From contig NC_079514.1 of NCBI RefSeq assembly GCF_000801105.2, forward strand, positions 18,020,293 through 18,084,292: a stretch of DNA of 64,000 bases, in the 5' to 3' direction. Origin of the DNA: Raphanus sativus. Its lineage: Eukaryota > Streptophyta > Magnoliopsida > Brassicales > Brassicaceae. Made by a program: the position numbers and the translations under genes. Under the pieces are notes generated by a model. The model was not told the DNA's origin, did not search any database, and worked only from the letters and a program-made list of their open reading frames with translations. Numbering within the stretch: the stretch's first letter is position 1; every line of letters begins with the position of its first letter. Below, piece after piece: positions 32,897 through 43,669 of the stretch.

Positions 32897-33524
32897 TGTT
32901 GGGATTCGAGACTAAGTCAGAGACTACCTCAGAGACTACGTCAGCGAATACTTCAGGGACTTCGTCAGTCAAGATTTGGTGATGGAAATCAAACAAGATC
33001 GCATAACTTAAACCAAGACAAGGATGTCATATTAGGAAAAAAGGAAATATCACTTTATTGAAGGTGATAGGTTCCTGGAAATATTACTTCTCATGGAGTT
33101 ATGGAAGTTGCAAGTATTTTGGAATATTTTCTAATAGGTTTATGGAAAGGGGCGAATGCCCTAATCCAACTAGGTTAATGTAATAAACTCCTACTATATA
33201 AGAGGAGCTCGTGTGCACTCTTCTCTCTAAGTCTTTGTAACGATCTGTGCAAGAAAAGACCTAGCTTGGTTGTAAGCTTTGGTTGAGAGAGAGAGATGTA
33301 CTATATCTTGTACTTGAGATTATAGTGATTTGCCTCATTGCCAGGCCCCAGGGACGTAACCACATTTAGGTGAACCCTGGGATATCAAATTCTTGTGTCT
33401 ATCTTCTATAATTCCGTGTTCTTCTTCTGTTTTCCATAGATCTACAAACTCATACTTTCTAACGTACTACGACAAGTGCATCAGAGAGTGCTTCAGCGAG
33501 TTTGTGTGGTGAGTTTTCCCAACA
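32897..33524 (+). repeat. Right LTR of the Copia element
   Basis: Same length as the left LTR, with 12 substitutions and no indels seen. Confidence 0.95.
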
Positions 33525-33880
33525 GATCGGAAAAAAACTGATTTACATCTCTCCAACTCTCACTTCTTTGCTCTAGATTGCTTACATCACAAAGCAACAT
33601 ATAAACATCAAACTTTTTTTGTTGGTGTCATGTTAAAATGTGCTTAAAAGATTAACATTTTCTTTGTCGTCCAGGTAATATAAGAAACCATTTCGTTCAG
33701 TTCAAAAATTAACGAAGACATTAAAAAACCGAAAGAAACAACGGTCATAAATTTCTCTCTCCACGTGCGACAAAAAAGGCGACTCCCTCTTCAACAGTGC
33801 CTTCGCTACCGGCGTCCCACCGGCGTCTAATCCGACGTCGGCTTCTCAAGGAATTATCTGCTTCTTCTCCGACGGAGAAG

Positions 33881-35746
33881 ATGAAAAAAAAGAAGCCCAA
33901 GAAATCACCGGCGAAGTCTTCCTCAAAGTCACCTTCACCGGCGAAACCGAAGCTCCCTCCGCCGAAATCGATTTCGCCACCGACGAAATCAGCCACTCCT
34001 CCGCTCCCCGAGGACTCTTCTGATGGTTCTGATGCCCAAATCAGCTGCTCTATGGCTGCAGTTGCTCACCTCTCGAAGAACGCCTCAGATCTCCCCTTGG
34101 TTGCTACAGAGCTCACGCTAAATGAGACTGTGATCGTTGCTACGCCGACAGATCCTATCTCTGACTGTGACATGGCCCATGAGGTAGACACTGAGTTGAG
34201 CCACGCAGCTCCTCTCTCTGCAGTCTCGGATTCAAGGGATCCACAAACAACCGTAGTCATCTTGCCGGAGTTGAGCTCTGCAGCTCCTCTTGTCACAAAT
34301 GACTCTTCCAACCTAGCTGCTGCTGATGCCAAGTTAATCCCTTTGAGCTCGCAGTCAGTTCCCGTTCCAGTATCAGATGTCATAGTTGTAGTCGAAGCTC
34401 CTTCTCCAGGTCCTCAGGCTGCTGATTTGCAGGTCCCAGGAGCTCCTCAAAGTGAGCAGATCAAAGAGGTCCGGTTAGCTGATTCTGAAGTTAAAGAGCC
34501 GGCTGAAAATAAAGGAACTACAGAGTCTCTCCCGAAACAGAGCAGTAAGTCAGTTCCTGTTGATGACTGGTGCGCCAGAACGAAAGGAGTAGGCAAGCGT
34601 CTCTCTAAAAAAGGTGAAGCGTTTATACTACCGTCTGGGGAAGCTTGCATAAAGATTCCCAACTCTGTCATAGAGAAGAATCGAAAATCCTGGGAACCAT
34701 TTGTGTTGGGCCAATTCTATTCAGATCCCCCATCACAAGGGACTCTCCACAACATAGTGAATGGTATTTGGAGTAAGCACTACAGGGATATCGCGGTCTC
34801 GAAGATGGAGGGCTTCGCCTTCCTTTTCCGCATCCCCAATGCTGCGACAAGGCACAGAGTCATTACGCAGGGCCTTTGGCAGATTGAAGGCCAGACTATG
34901 TTTGTGGATAAATGGGAACCAGGGGTGATTCCGGCTAAACCAGAATTAACTTCAGCTCCCATATGGTTGGAACTACGAAATGTCCCCTTTCAGTTCTTCA
35001 ATGAAGATGGTTTAGAACGCATTGCTGGGCTTGTTGGAGAGCCAAAGTTCCTCCACCCCGCTACTGCCAATAAATCAAACTTGGAGGTCGCTAAAGTTTT
35101 CACTGTCATTGACCCAAGGAAGCCTCTTCCTGAAGCCGTGAACGTCCAATTTGATTCAGGTGATATCAGTAGAGTTCTTGTCTCAAGCCCTTGGATGCCT
35201 CCGGTTTGTGGTTTCTGTAAGGAAGTGGGTCACATTACTAAGCGATGCCCAACCGCCCCTAAAGCCTGCTCTTACTGTAACTCTCTATCCCACGCTCCAG
35301 CGAAATGTCCAAAGAAACCTCATCAGGAACCTCCGAAGAAGAAAACTAGGAGGGGGAGATCTAAAGAGAAGCAGCAATGGAGGGTGGTTGATACTCCAAA
35401 AGTTGCCCAAAATCCTATCATACCATCCTCGCCTAAAGCAGCTGAGGAGCAGATGCACACTGAGATTGCCCACGATCCTAAACTGGGTACGCACAATGAT
35501 AAAGTCAGAGGGGGGACCAGTGGCTCGTCCTCGCTAAATCAAGCAGCAAGGCCCAGCAGTGCATCGGGTAACTCTAAATCTTCTCAGTCTGATGTGCAAC
35601 CAGATTCTTCAGATGTTGAATCCTCCGACTCAGAACTTGAAGAGGGTGAGTTCAGTCAGCATGAGCCCGATTTTGAACTGGTTCGTAACAGGAAGAAGTT
35701 CTCAGGTTTGAAAGGCAGCAGGGGCAAGGGCCCCAAACTCAACTAG
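33881..35746 (+). CDS. LINE ORF1 protein (DUF4283 plus zinc knuckles)
   Basis: A 621-residue nucleic-acid-binding protein of a plant LINE. The first ATG in frame is at 33881 (MKKKKPKKSPAKSSSKS); the frame is open upstream without an ATG. It has a basic and Ser/Pro-rich N terminus, a DUF4283 domain (SWEPFVLGQFYSDPPSQGTL through FLFRIPNAATRHRVI), two zinc knuckles (CGFCKEVGHITKRCP and CSYCNSLSHAPAKCP), and an acidic Ser-rich C terminus. It likely coats LINE RNA and acts as a chaperone in target-primed reverse transcription. It stops 4 bp before ORF2 starts, so ORF2 may be translated by reinitiation. Confidence 0.9.
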   Translation: MKKKKPKKSPAKSSSKSPSPAKPKLPPPKSISPPTKSATPPLPEDSSDGSDAQISCSMAAVAHLSKNASDLPLVATELTLNETVIVATPTDPISDCDMAHEVDTELSHAAPLSAVSDSRDPQTTVVILPELSSAAPLVTNDSSNLAAADAKLIPLSSQSVPVPVSDVIVVVEAPSPGPQAADLQVPGAPQSEQIKEVRLADSEVKEPAENKGTTESLPKQSSKSVPVDDWCARTKGVGKRLSKKGEAFILPSGEACIKIPNSVIEKNRKSWEPFVLGQFYSDPPSQGTLHNIVNGIWSKHYRDIAVSKMEGFAFLFRIPNAATRHRVITQGLWQIEGQTMFVDKWEPGVIPAKPELTSAPIWLELRNVPFQFFNEDGLERIAGLVGEPKFLHPATANKSNLEVAKVFTVIDPRKPLPEAVNVQFDSGDISRVLVSSPWMPPVCGFCKEVGHITKRCPTAPKACSYCNSLSHAPAKCPKKPHQEPPKKKTRRGRSKEKQQWRVVDTPKVAQNPIIPSSPKAAEEQMHTEIAHDPKLGTHNDKVRGGTSGSSSLNQAARPSSASGNSKSSQSDVQPDSSDVESSDSELEEGEFSQHEPDFELVRNRKKFSGLKGSRGKGPKLN

Positions 35747-35750
35747 ATTA

Positions 35751-38700
35751 ATGTCGACAGACCTTTTTTGTTGGAACGTGCGCGGCCTAAATAAATATGA
35801 TCACCGCAGCGGTCTCCGTAAATGGTATAGGAAAAATTCACCTCTTTTTGGCGGCATTCTGGAGACTCATGTGCAGTGTCTCAAGAAGAATAAATTTGTC
35901 TCAGATATTTTTCCCGGTTGGTTATCTGAAGACAACTACGGTTTTTCTCCTCTTGGTAAAATCTGGTTAGTGTGGCACCCGTCTCTTACTGTCTCTATCA
36001 TCTCTAAGTCGCTTCAGATGATCACTGCCGAGGTTACTTGGCCTTCCTCTCCGACCGCCACTGTTATCTCTGTTATCTACGCAGCAAACGACGCGGAGCT
36101 TAGGTCCTCTCTCTGGTCTGAAATTAATGCTATCGCTTCTACTCACAGTCTAGACTCGAAACCGTGGCTAGTCATTGGCGACTTCAACCAAATCAGAGAT
36201 CCTAATGAGCATTCAAAATTGCCTTCTCTGAATATGAATAAGAAGATCAGGGACTTTAACCAGTGTCTTCTTGATGCAAGCTTGGAAGATCTTAATTATC
36301 GGGGGCCTACATTTACCTGGTGGAACAAGAGGAAGCTCTCTCCCCTGGCTAAAAAGTTAGACAGAGCTTTGGTGAATGATGAATGGTACTATCTTTTCCC
36401 ATCGGCTGTTGCTTTCTTCGGTAGTCCGGAATTCTCAGATCACGCAGTAATCACCATCTGTCTTGAGCCGGCAAAGGAAAGGCTCAAAAAGCCCTTCAGG
36501 TTCTACAATTTCCTCATCAAGAATCAAGACTTCCTTGCGACAATTTGTATCAGCTGGTTCTCCTTTAACATCACTGGTTCTGCTATGTATAGAGTTTCTA
36601 AAAAGCTCAAGTTATTGAAGAATGTTATCAGAGAACTAAGCAAGAATAATTATTCAGGTATTGAGAAAAGAACAGCTCAGGCTCATGAGAAGATGCTTCA
36701 GGCCCAAACGCGCATGCTAACCTCCCCATCAACGCTAAATGCTTCATCTGAGATTCAGGCTGTACACGATTGGGAAGAACTCTCCTGCGCTGAAGCTGCC
36801 TTCTTTTTTCAGAGATCTCGCATAAATTGGATTTCTCTGGGTGATGGTAATTCTGGTCTCTTTCACAGGTACGCCTCCTCTAGGCAGGCTTTAAACCATA
36901 TCCATTTCCTCATCTCTGATTCTGGGGAAAGGATTGATACTCAGATTGGAATTCAGGAGCAGTGTGTTAAGTACTTTGAAGATCTTCTTGGTAGTCCAGT
37001 TTCCTCGCCAATGTTCATCCAAAGTGACGTCGACCTCCTGTTTAATTTTAAGTGCTCCCCTGAGCAAGTTGCTGGTTTTGAAAAGGCTTTCTCAGCTGAT
37101 GATATAAGGGAAGCGTTTTTCTCTCTGCCAAAGAATAAAACAGGGGGTCCAGACGGGTATTCCACTGAATTCTTCACGGCTACATGGTCTATCATTGGTC
37201 CCGAGGTCACAGACGCGATCTTGGAATTCTTCAACTCTGGCTGCCTATTGAAACAGTGGAACTCAGCGAATCTCGTTCTCATCCCGAAAAAGACTAATGC
37301 TGCCCTAGCATCAGAGTTCCGACCTATCTCCTGCTTAAACACTGTCTATAAAGTGATTGCCAAGCTGCTGGCTTCAAGGCTTAAGGAGATCCTCCCTCTC
37401 ATGGTGGCAAAATCGCAGTCTGCTTTCCTTCCTGGACGCCTGCTTGCGGAGAACGTTCTGTTAGCGACTGATCTAGTAAAAGGCTATAATACCCACTCCC
37501 TCTCTCCGCGAGGTATGCTGAAGGTGGATCTGAGAAAAGCTTTCGATTCTGTGAGATGGGATTTTATTATTGCTACTCTCAGGGCTTTAGACATTCCCGA
37601 GTCCTATATCAGTTTGATATCTGAATGTTTGTCTACTGCATCGTTCTCTGTTTCTGTTAATGGAGTCTCGGGGGGTTTCTTCAAAAGCACAAAAGGGATT
37701 CGGCAGGGTGACCCGCTGTCTCCTTATCTCTTTGTGCTCGCCATGGAGGGTCTGTCCCGTCTCCTCTTGTCTCGTTACGAAGCTGGTATTATCGGATATC
37801 ATCCTGGAACAGACCACTTGAAGATTTCTCACTTAATGTTTGCGGATGACGTCATGGTCTTCTTTGATGGAACCAGTAACAGTCTCCATGGTATCGCCGA
37901 GTGTCTTGATGACTTCGCCTCCTGGTCAGGCCTGCACATGAACTCAACCAAGACTGAGCTATTTACTTCGGGTTTAGACCAATTTGAATCCACGGCTGTT
38001 GCTAACTATGGATTCACCTCTGGTAAACTCCCAATCAGATATCTCGGGCTTCCACTGATGAGCCGCAAGCTGAAAATTTCAGAGTACTCTCCATTGATGG
38101 CCAAGATCATCAAGAGCTTCCAGTCGTGGTCAGCCAAGCTTCTATCCTTTGCTGGCAGATTACAGTTGCTCAAAACAGTGATCTTTGGTACGGTTAATTT
38201 CTGGCTCTCATCATTTGTTCTTCCTAAAGGCTGTATTAAAGAGATCGAATCACTCTGCTCTCGATTCTTATGGGCTGGAAATATAGAGAAAAGAGGCATA
38301 GCAAAGGTGGCCTGGTCTACTGTATGTCTCCCCAAGGATGAAGGGGGTCTAGGCCTGAGAAGCTACACTATCTGGAACAAAGTCTTGTGCCTCAAGTTCA
38401 TCTGGTTATTGCTCTCTAAATCACCCTCCTTGTGGGTTGAATGGCACTGGTCTACTCATTTGGAGGATAAATCTTTCTGGAAAATTGAGGCTTCTGCTAA
38501 TGACTCTTGGGCATGGAAGAAAATATTGGATCTCCGACCAGTGGCGCTTCAGTTTTGTAAAGTTCACCTCGGAAATGGCCTCTCCACGAGCTTCTGGTTC
38601 GATAATTGGACCCCATTGGGTCAACTCTACACTTTCTTAGGTCCAGCTGGTCCTCGAGTGCTGAGAATCAGGGAGAACGATGTGGTGGCTAATGCTATTA

Positions 38701-39389
38701 CAGGAAATTCTTGGAGACTTCCTCACCCAAGATCGCAGAAGGAAGTGGACTTCCATGCCTATTTAACTACGATAAATCTGCCCCTTGCTCCTGATATTGA
38801 TGATATATTTGAATGGGTTGCAGGTGACTCAACTCTGTGCGTGTTTAAGTCCTCCACAACGTGGGAAGCTCTTCGGCCGCGACAGCAGAAACAGGACTGG
38901 GTTGACATCGTTTGGTTCAAGGGAGCAGTGCCCAAACACAGCTTCAACATGTGGGTGACGAACTACGACCGATTACCAACAAGATCAAGGCTCGCTGGTT
39001 GGGGCATGATGATCTCCGCTAAGTGCGCTTTCTGCTCTACATACGACGAGACCAGAGATCATCTCATGTTATCTTGTGAGTACAGCCAAGACGTTTGGAC
39101 AGAGGTACTAAGGAGATGCCAATCGCCTTCCATTCTGCTCACCACCTGGTCTGAACTTCTATCCTGGATCAGATCATCACCCTCCAAGAAGCTTACTCTG
39201 CTCCGCAAATTGGCTTCTCAGACCACCGTCTTCCATCTCTGGAAACAGAGAAACAACCTTATGCACAACCAGACTTCCATTCCGCCTGGGTCTGTCTTCT
39301 TGGGCATTGATAAAGATATGAGAAACATAATATCAGCTAGGAGAGTCACTAAGCAGTACCGCTCGCTAATGGCTCTATGGTTTGCATAA
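35751..39389 (+). CDS. LINE ORF2 endonuclease/reverse transcriptase
   Basis: An intact 1,212-residue frame. The N-terminal apurinic-type endonuclease shows LFCWNVRGLNKYD, ETHVQ, VIGDFNQIRDP and FSDHAVI. The reverse transcriptase has FRPISCLNTVYKVIAKLLAS, LRKAFDSVRWDF, IRQGDPLSPYLF and the catalytic FADDVMVFFD. The C-terminal zf-RVT region (WFKGAVPKHSFNMWVTNYDR) has a Cys/His cluster CAFCSTYDETRDHLMLSC. It nicks DNA and primes cDNA synthesis at the nick. With no disabling change visible, the element may be competent. Confidence 0.94.
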   Translation: MSTDLFCWNVRGLNKYDHRSGLRKWYRKNSPLFGGILETHVQCLKKNKFVSDIFPGWLSEDNYGFSPLGKIWLVWHPSLTVSIISKSLQMITAEVTWPSSPTATVISVIYAANDAELRSSLWSEINAIASTHSLDSKPWLVIGDFNQIRDPNEHSKLPSLNMNKKIRDFNQCLLDASLEDLNYRGPTFTWWNKRKLSPLAKKLDRALVNDEWYYLFPSAVAFFGSPEFSDHAVITICLEPAKERLKKPFRFYNFLIKNQDFLATICISWFSFNITGSAMYRVSKKLKLLKNVIRELSKNNYSGIEKRTAQAHEKMLQAQTRMLTSPSTLNASSEIQAVHDWEELSCAEAAFFFQRSRINWISLGDGNSGLFHRYASSRQALNHIHFLISDSGERIDTQIGIQEQCVKYFEDLLGSPVSSPMFIQSDVDLLFNFKCSPEQVAGFEKAFSADDIREAFFSLPKNKTGGPDGYSTEFFTATWSIIGPEVTDAILEFFNSGCLLKQWNSANLVLIPKKTNAALASEFRPISCLNTVYKVIAKLLASRLKEILPLMVAKSQSAFLPGRLLAENVLLATDLVKGYNTHSLSPRGMLKVDLRKAFDSVRWDFIIATLRALDIPESYISLISECLSTASFSVSVNGVSGGFFKSTKGIRQGDPLSPYLFVLAMEGLSRLLLSRYEAGIIGYHPGTDHLKISHLMFADDVMVFFDGTSNSLHGIAECLDDFASWSGLHMNSTKTELFTSGLDQFESTAVANYGFTSGKLPIRYLGLPLMSRKLKISEYSPLMAKIIKSFQSWSAKLLSFAGRLQLLKTVIFGTVNFWLSSFVLPKGCIKEIESLCSRFLWAGNIEKRGIAKVAWSTVCLPKDEGGLGLRSYTIWNKVLCLKFIWLLLSKSPSLWVEWHWSTHLEDKSFWKIEASANDSWAWKKILDLRPVALQFCKVHLGNGLSTSFWFDNWTPLGQLYTFLGPAGPRVLRIRENDVVANAITGNSWRLPHPRSQKEVDFHAYLTTINLPLAPDIDDIFEWVAGDSTLCVFKSSTTWEALRPRQQKQDWVDIVWFKGAVPKHSFNMWVTNYDRLPTRSRLAGWGMMISAKCAFCSTYDETRDHLMLSCEYSQDVWTEVLRRCQSPSILLTTWSELLSWIRSSPSKKLTLLRKLASQTTVFHLWKQRNNLMHNQTSIPPGSVFLGIDKDMRNIISARRVTKQYRSLMALWFA

Positions 39390-39714
39390 AATGTTTCTCT
39401 AATTGGTTGTAATGTCTAGGCTCCATCTTGTTTTTTATCTCTTTTTTGCCGAGATGGTGTCAAACTTAAGATCTTCTTGTAATTTCTTCTTTTCATTATA
39501 TGATATTTACATTTTAGCAAAAAAATTATTATTCAAGATCCATAAATAGTGGAATATTCTACCACCACTTGTAACAAGTATAAAATATATTACAAACGAC
39601 ATAATAAATAATGCACGTTTCTGTAACAAGTATACCAATGGCGACTTTTCACCTTAGGGTGTTATTACAAGAATCCACAAAACACGAAGAAGAATAAGAC
39701 GTCTAACAAAAAAT

Positions 39715-41510
39715 ATGAATTCGTCTTCCTCCTCTTCATCTTCTTCTCGCAGGAAGTTTCTCGATACGGGATTTGCGATCGGACAAAAAGAAATAATAAG
39801 AATCTTGATTATGTTTCTTGTTTTGACGGCTTCATGTCTGTTTTTATACAAAACAGCTTATCCTCTGCAACGACTTTCTTTCAACAATATCACCTCTCTA
39901 CTCGCTTCTTCATCTCCAGAAACGGTAAGCTCTCATCAGTATTTTGATCTGGTTCTAATATTTTGCCCCGTAGTCTTCTGTGTGTCTTATCTCATGTTTA
40001 ACTAATAAATTTGAATCTACCTTATTTTGAACCCATGTGCACCTGTGGAATCCAATTGTTTTGATCAGTATATTTGTTTAGATTTAGAGGAGCTATCATC
40101 TTTGGATTATAGCCCTTGATTGTCTTTTTAACTAGCTTAGTTGATTTAAGTCGTATAGTTTCCTATATGATTCAACGTTGCTAGTAGTAGGTGCGAGTAT
40201 AGTTGAGTACCCTTTTTATGTGTGTAGCTGAATTATTATTAGTGAATTTTCGTGTCTAAAGCACACATATATTGTAATCCTTTGTATGATGATCTTCTTC
40301 TCTATTAATGAATTAAGTTGGCAACAAAAAGTTAAAAATTGAAAAACCTTAGCACCTTTTAATAAATTAAATATTGAAAGACATTGCAGTGCCTAAAATT
40401 TTTTCAGTTTTTTTTTTTAAATTTTAATTTCATATTCTCAAATTGTTTTTTTCTTGTGTTCTAAAAATAGTTAATCTGCCATACGTTTTAAGTTCAGTTT
40501 ACTTGTTTTTCAGATAAAACCAGATATCGCTTTAAGGAAGATTTTGGAGAATGCGTCGAATGAAAACAATACAGTGATTATAACGACACTGAATCAAGCT
40601 TGGGCAGAACCAAAATCCATATTTGATCTCTTCTTAGGGAGTTTTCGTATAGGACAAGGAACACAAAAGCTTCTGAAACATGTGGTAGTGGTTTGTTTGG
40701 ATCCCAAGGCGTTTGAACGATGCACCCAACTTCATTCTAATTGCTATTACCTTGAAACCACGAGCACTGATTTCTCTGGCGATAAAGCTTACAACACTCC
40801 TGATTATGTCAACATGATGTGGCGCAGAATCGAGCTTCTCATACAAGTTCTCGAAATGGGTTTTAACTTCATATTCACGGTATCAACCTATGATCTTAAT
40901 TTTTCATTCCTCAATCAATTGCTATGATTAGTAAATATGTTGAATATTAAAATAGCATAATGGCCAAAGGGTCAGAATATGCTTATACATTGTTATTAAT
41001 CTGAGCTAATCACTTTTATATATATAGGACACAGATGTAATGTGGCTGAGAGATCCATTTCCTCGGCTATATCCAGATGGAGACTTTCAAATGGCGTGTG
41101 ATAAGTATTTTGGAAATCCTACCAGTTTTGACAACTGGGCCAACGGAGGTTTCTTATACGTGAGATCAAACAATCGAAGCATTGAGTTTTACAAATTCTG
41201 GTACAAATCTCGTCAGAATTATTCATGGTTACATGATCAAGATGTGTTCAACAGGATCAAGAACGACCCTTTTATATCTAAGATTGGCATCAGGATTAGA
41301 TTCTTTGATACGGTCTACATTTGTGGGTTTTGTGAACCTAGCAAAGACATAAACTTGGTTTGCACAATGCATGGTAATTGTTGCCTTGGTTTGGAGAAGA
41401 AGATTCATGATCTGAATCTTATTCTTGATGATTGGAGAAAGTATATCTCGTTGTCAAAACATGTGCAGAACACGACTTGGAGTGCTCCTTTGAGGTGCCT
41501 GGAGAAATAA
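39715..41510 (+). CDS. Nucleotide-diphospho-sugar glycosyltransferase, GT77-like (copy 2)
   Basis: Tandem paralogue of the gene at 3475. Exons are 39715-39924, 40514-40879 and 41028-41510. Exons 2 and 3 have exactly the same lengths as in copy 1 (366 and 483 nt), and the protein is 352 residues. The membrane anchor is at about residues 29-46 (RILIMFLVLTASCLFLY) and the DTD motif at 193-195, followed by VMWLRDPFPRLYPDGDFQMA. The stem encoded by exon 1 is 14 residues shorter than in copy 1. Intron 1 has grown to 589 bp against 99 bp, with foreign-looking sequence at about 40010-40330. All splice borders are canonical and the frame is open, so it is probably functional. Only about 190 bp separate its ATG from the LINE tail, so its promoter is very compact or disturbed. 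Confidence 0.88.
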
Positions 41511-42668
41511 TAATTTATTGGATGACAAGCAGATTGAAAACTAAGAATGTGTTTTTTTTTGTAAGGAAAACTGTTCTACGTTCTAATTTAATCAACATTT
41601 TTTTATTATAATCTTCGAATGTTGATGCATCTTATTTTTCTGAGTCTTAATTTAGTTTTGCAACTTCTAGAAAATAAAATTACGTTTTTTGTTCTGGATT
41701 TAAGAGTTATTATCAATGTTTTAAAACAGGAACGGAAATCAGGGTTCAATATTTTTAGATATAGAAAATTAAAAGTACATTTAGTAAATTTGATATATAG
41801 TTAAATAAATATCAAATATATAAACAATTTTTATTCATATGGTTGGTTTATAGATTTTTGATAATATTAATAAATTTTAATAATTTGAAACCCAATTTGA
41901 CTATTTAACTGGTTCACGGTCAAATCCAATATTTTGACCACGAACCCGTTAGGCGGTGGTTAGGCGAATAATAGAGGATTATTGTTTAGGCCAACATCTA
42001 GACAGATTTTTTGAACACCTAAACCATTTTTTAAAGTTGGATTGAAGAATCATTTCGTTCATTTCCGATTTACAGACTAGACGATTGTCTAAACGTCGTC
42101 TAGAAAGGATTTTAGAACTCTGGTCAAGTTATTAAACCTAACTCAGTTATGTGATTAGTGAATGGTCAACCTTGTCCAAAACACTGGTTATTATTCTTCA
42201 GAGGTGGGTAAATTTTCCACAAGATTTAATTTGATCTACTATTTATCTATGTTATTATTTATGAAATAATTTTTTACTTCTAAATTCTCACGTTAAAAAA
42301 TAAATAAATAATACAATTTATACCTTTAAAATGAATAATTCTATTAAATAATTGTTTATAAATTAATACACATGGCTATATTACGCTAAAGCAACCACTA
42401 ATAAAGGCCACGCAAGAATGGTTACGGTGTCTCTAACAAACATTTATTGGTTGTAGATGAATGATAATGCAACAATCTTGAACGCTCTAAACTTCCCAAC
42501 ATTGTTTAAATGTTCGTTCTGTCGAAAAAGAAAAAAATATTCGTTCTCTAACCTGTTTTTATTTATTTACGTATATAAATATGTGACAATCCATCATATG
42601 GGTTCCAGGTTGGCCCTATAGAACATCGACCCTAATTTTTCATCGTGAATTTTTACTGATTTTCCAAA
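41511..42668. other. Intergenic DNA with MITE-like debris
   Basis: A stretch at about 41713-42120 begins CAATGTTTTAAAACAGG and ends near TTTTAGAACTCTG, weakly like inverted ends of a hAT-type MITE. A similar CAATGTTTTGAAAA start occurs at about 44621. No gene is supported. Confidence 0.35.
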
Positions 42669-42855
42669 TAGATTATTGGTACGGTTTGCGTTCTTCGAAT
42701 AAAATATTTCACCCTTTAACAACTCTTCCACAAGATAAACTGTCACCAGCTGAGCTGCATGTCAATTGGTGACAACTTGTCATGTGATAGAGTTGTTAAA
42801 GGTTGAAGTCTTAGATTCGAGAAACACCAAACGCACCAACAACCTAATTATAGAA
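42669..42855. repeat. Foldback hairpin of about 80-bp arms
   Basis: The left arm contains TTCTTCGAATAAAATATTTCA, CCCTTTAACAACTCT and CTGTCACC in order. The right arm carries the inverted versions GGTGACAACTTG, AGAGTTGTTAAAGG and TTAGATTCGAGAAAC. Only about 20 bp separate the arms at the centre (AGCTGAGCTGCATGTCAATT). It is probably a palindromic MITE; a precursor of small RNAs is possible. Confidence 0.72.
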
Positions 42856-43568
42856 TCAGAGAAGACTTTTAATTGAGAAGTTGCAGACGAGGCTCTGCAG
42901 AGTTAGTCTGAGACCTAGGAGACGAATTATTTCTACGGAACGGATTGTTACAAAACCATTTCAAGATAGTTGAAATCAAAGTATAGTCGGATATAGAATA
43001 AAGAGAAAAACATAGCAAAGAAATGTGTAGTGTAGTGATAACACTTCAGCTCCCACCAACGATCCAAAGCACTGAATCTGAAAAGAAAGGATTAGGGATA
43101 ACACTCTTTGAAACATATTTAAAAATGTAAAAAATATTACTATTTTAATCATATAAATTAAAATTAATGTATAGAAAAATGTATAAACAATATTTTTTTG
43201 AACGTCTGATTAATCATGTTATTACAACAATAAGAATGTTATTTTACAGCCGACAATTCTATCATCTTATAAGAATTTATGTCTGATTGTATCACTCCGA
43301 GCCATTCTATGAGATTCATGTTCGATAATACGTCATGCACCAAACTGAAGATATCTTGCAATATGTTTCTCTATAATCTGCGTAATTTAGAATTGTCAGG
43401 AGTTTAATAATTAATTAATAATAAATATTTGTAACATAATTACCATGTTCGGAAACTCGGTAGGCATTACACATGCGTTCGGATAGGGCCTAGAGCCAAA
43501 TCAATTAATCAGAGATTATTCGGGATTAGTCGGCAATTTGTTTTAGGTATCTATAATGTATTTCAATT

Positions 43569-43665
43569 TAAAACAGTAAACTCAGTGTGGTGTAGTGGTT
43601 TAAGCTCTTTCATGTGCACTAGCAACCAGACTTTAAGGTCCAGCCTGTGCATCTTTACTGTTTTA
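43569..43665 (+). mobile_element. Short tRNA-like element bounded by a 12-bp inverted repeat
   Basis: TGGTGTAGTGGTTTAAGC (about 43588-43605) resembles the A box of a tRNA gene, and AAGGTCCAGCCTG (about 43635) could be a decayed B box. TAAAACAGTAAA at 43569-43580 is perfectly inverted at 43654-43665. It could be a SINE fragment or a small MITE that includes one. Confidence 0.4.
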
Positions 43666-43669
43666 GGTT

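Larger units (their letters stand above)
28153..33524 (+). mobile_element. Complete Ty1/Copia LTR retrotransposon
   Basis: Two 628-bp LTRs, both starting TGTTGGGATTC and ending TTTCCCAACA, are flanked by the 5-bp target duplication gatcg (28148-28152 and 33525-33529). A primer-binding site follows the left LTR, and a single long gag-pol frame fills the interior. A short purine-rich stretch (AAGGTGGAG, about 32886-32894) precedes the right LTR. I count 12 differences between the LTRs (about 1.9%), indicating a recent insertion. Confidence 0.96.
33713..39525 (+). mobile_element. Near-complete LINE (L1-like non-LTR retrotransposon)
   Basis: ORF1 and ORF2 are both open, followed by a 3' UTR and a short A-tail (39519-39525). 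The 5' limit is uncertain; aaaaatta before 33713 and aaaaaatta after the 3' UTR could be a short target duplication, but both are low complexity. The element ends 190 bp before the ATG of the second glycosyltransferase gene, and its left end lies within about 200 bp of the Copia element. Confidence 0.85.
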
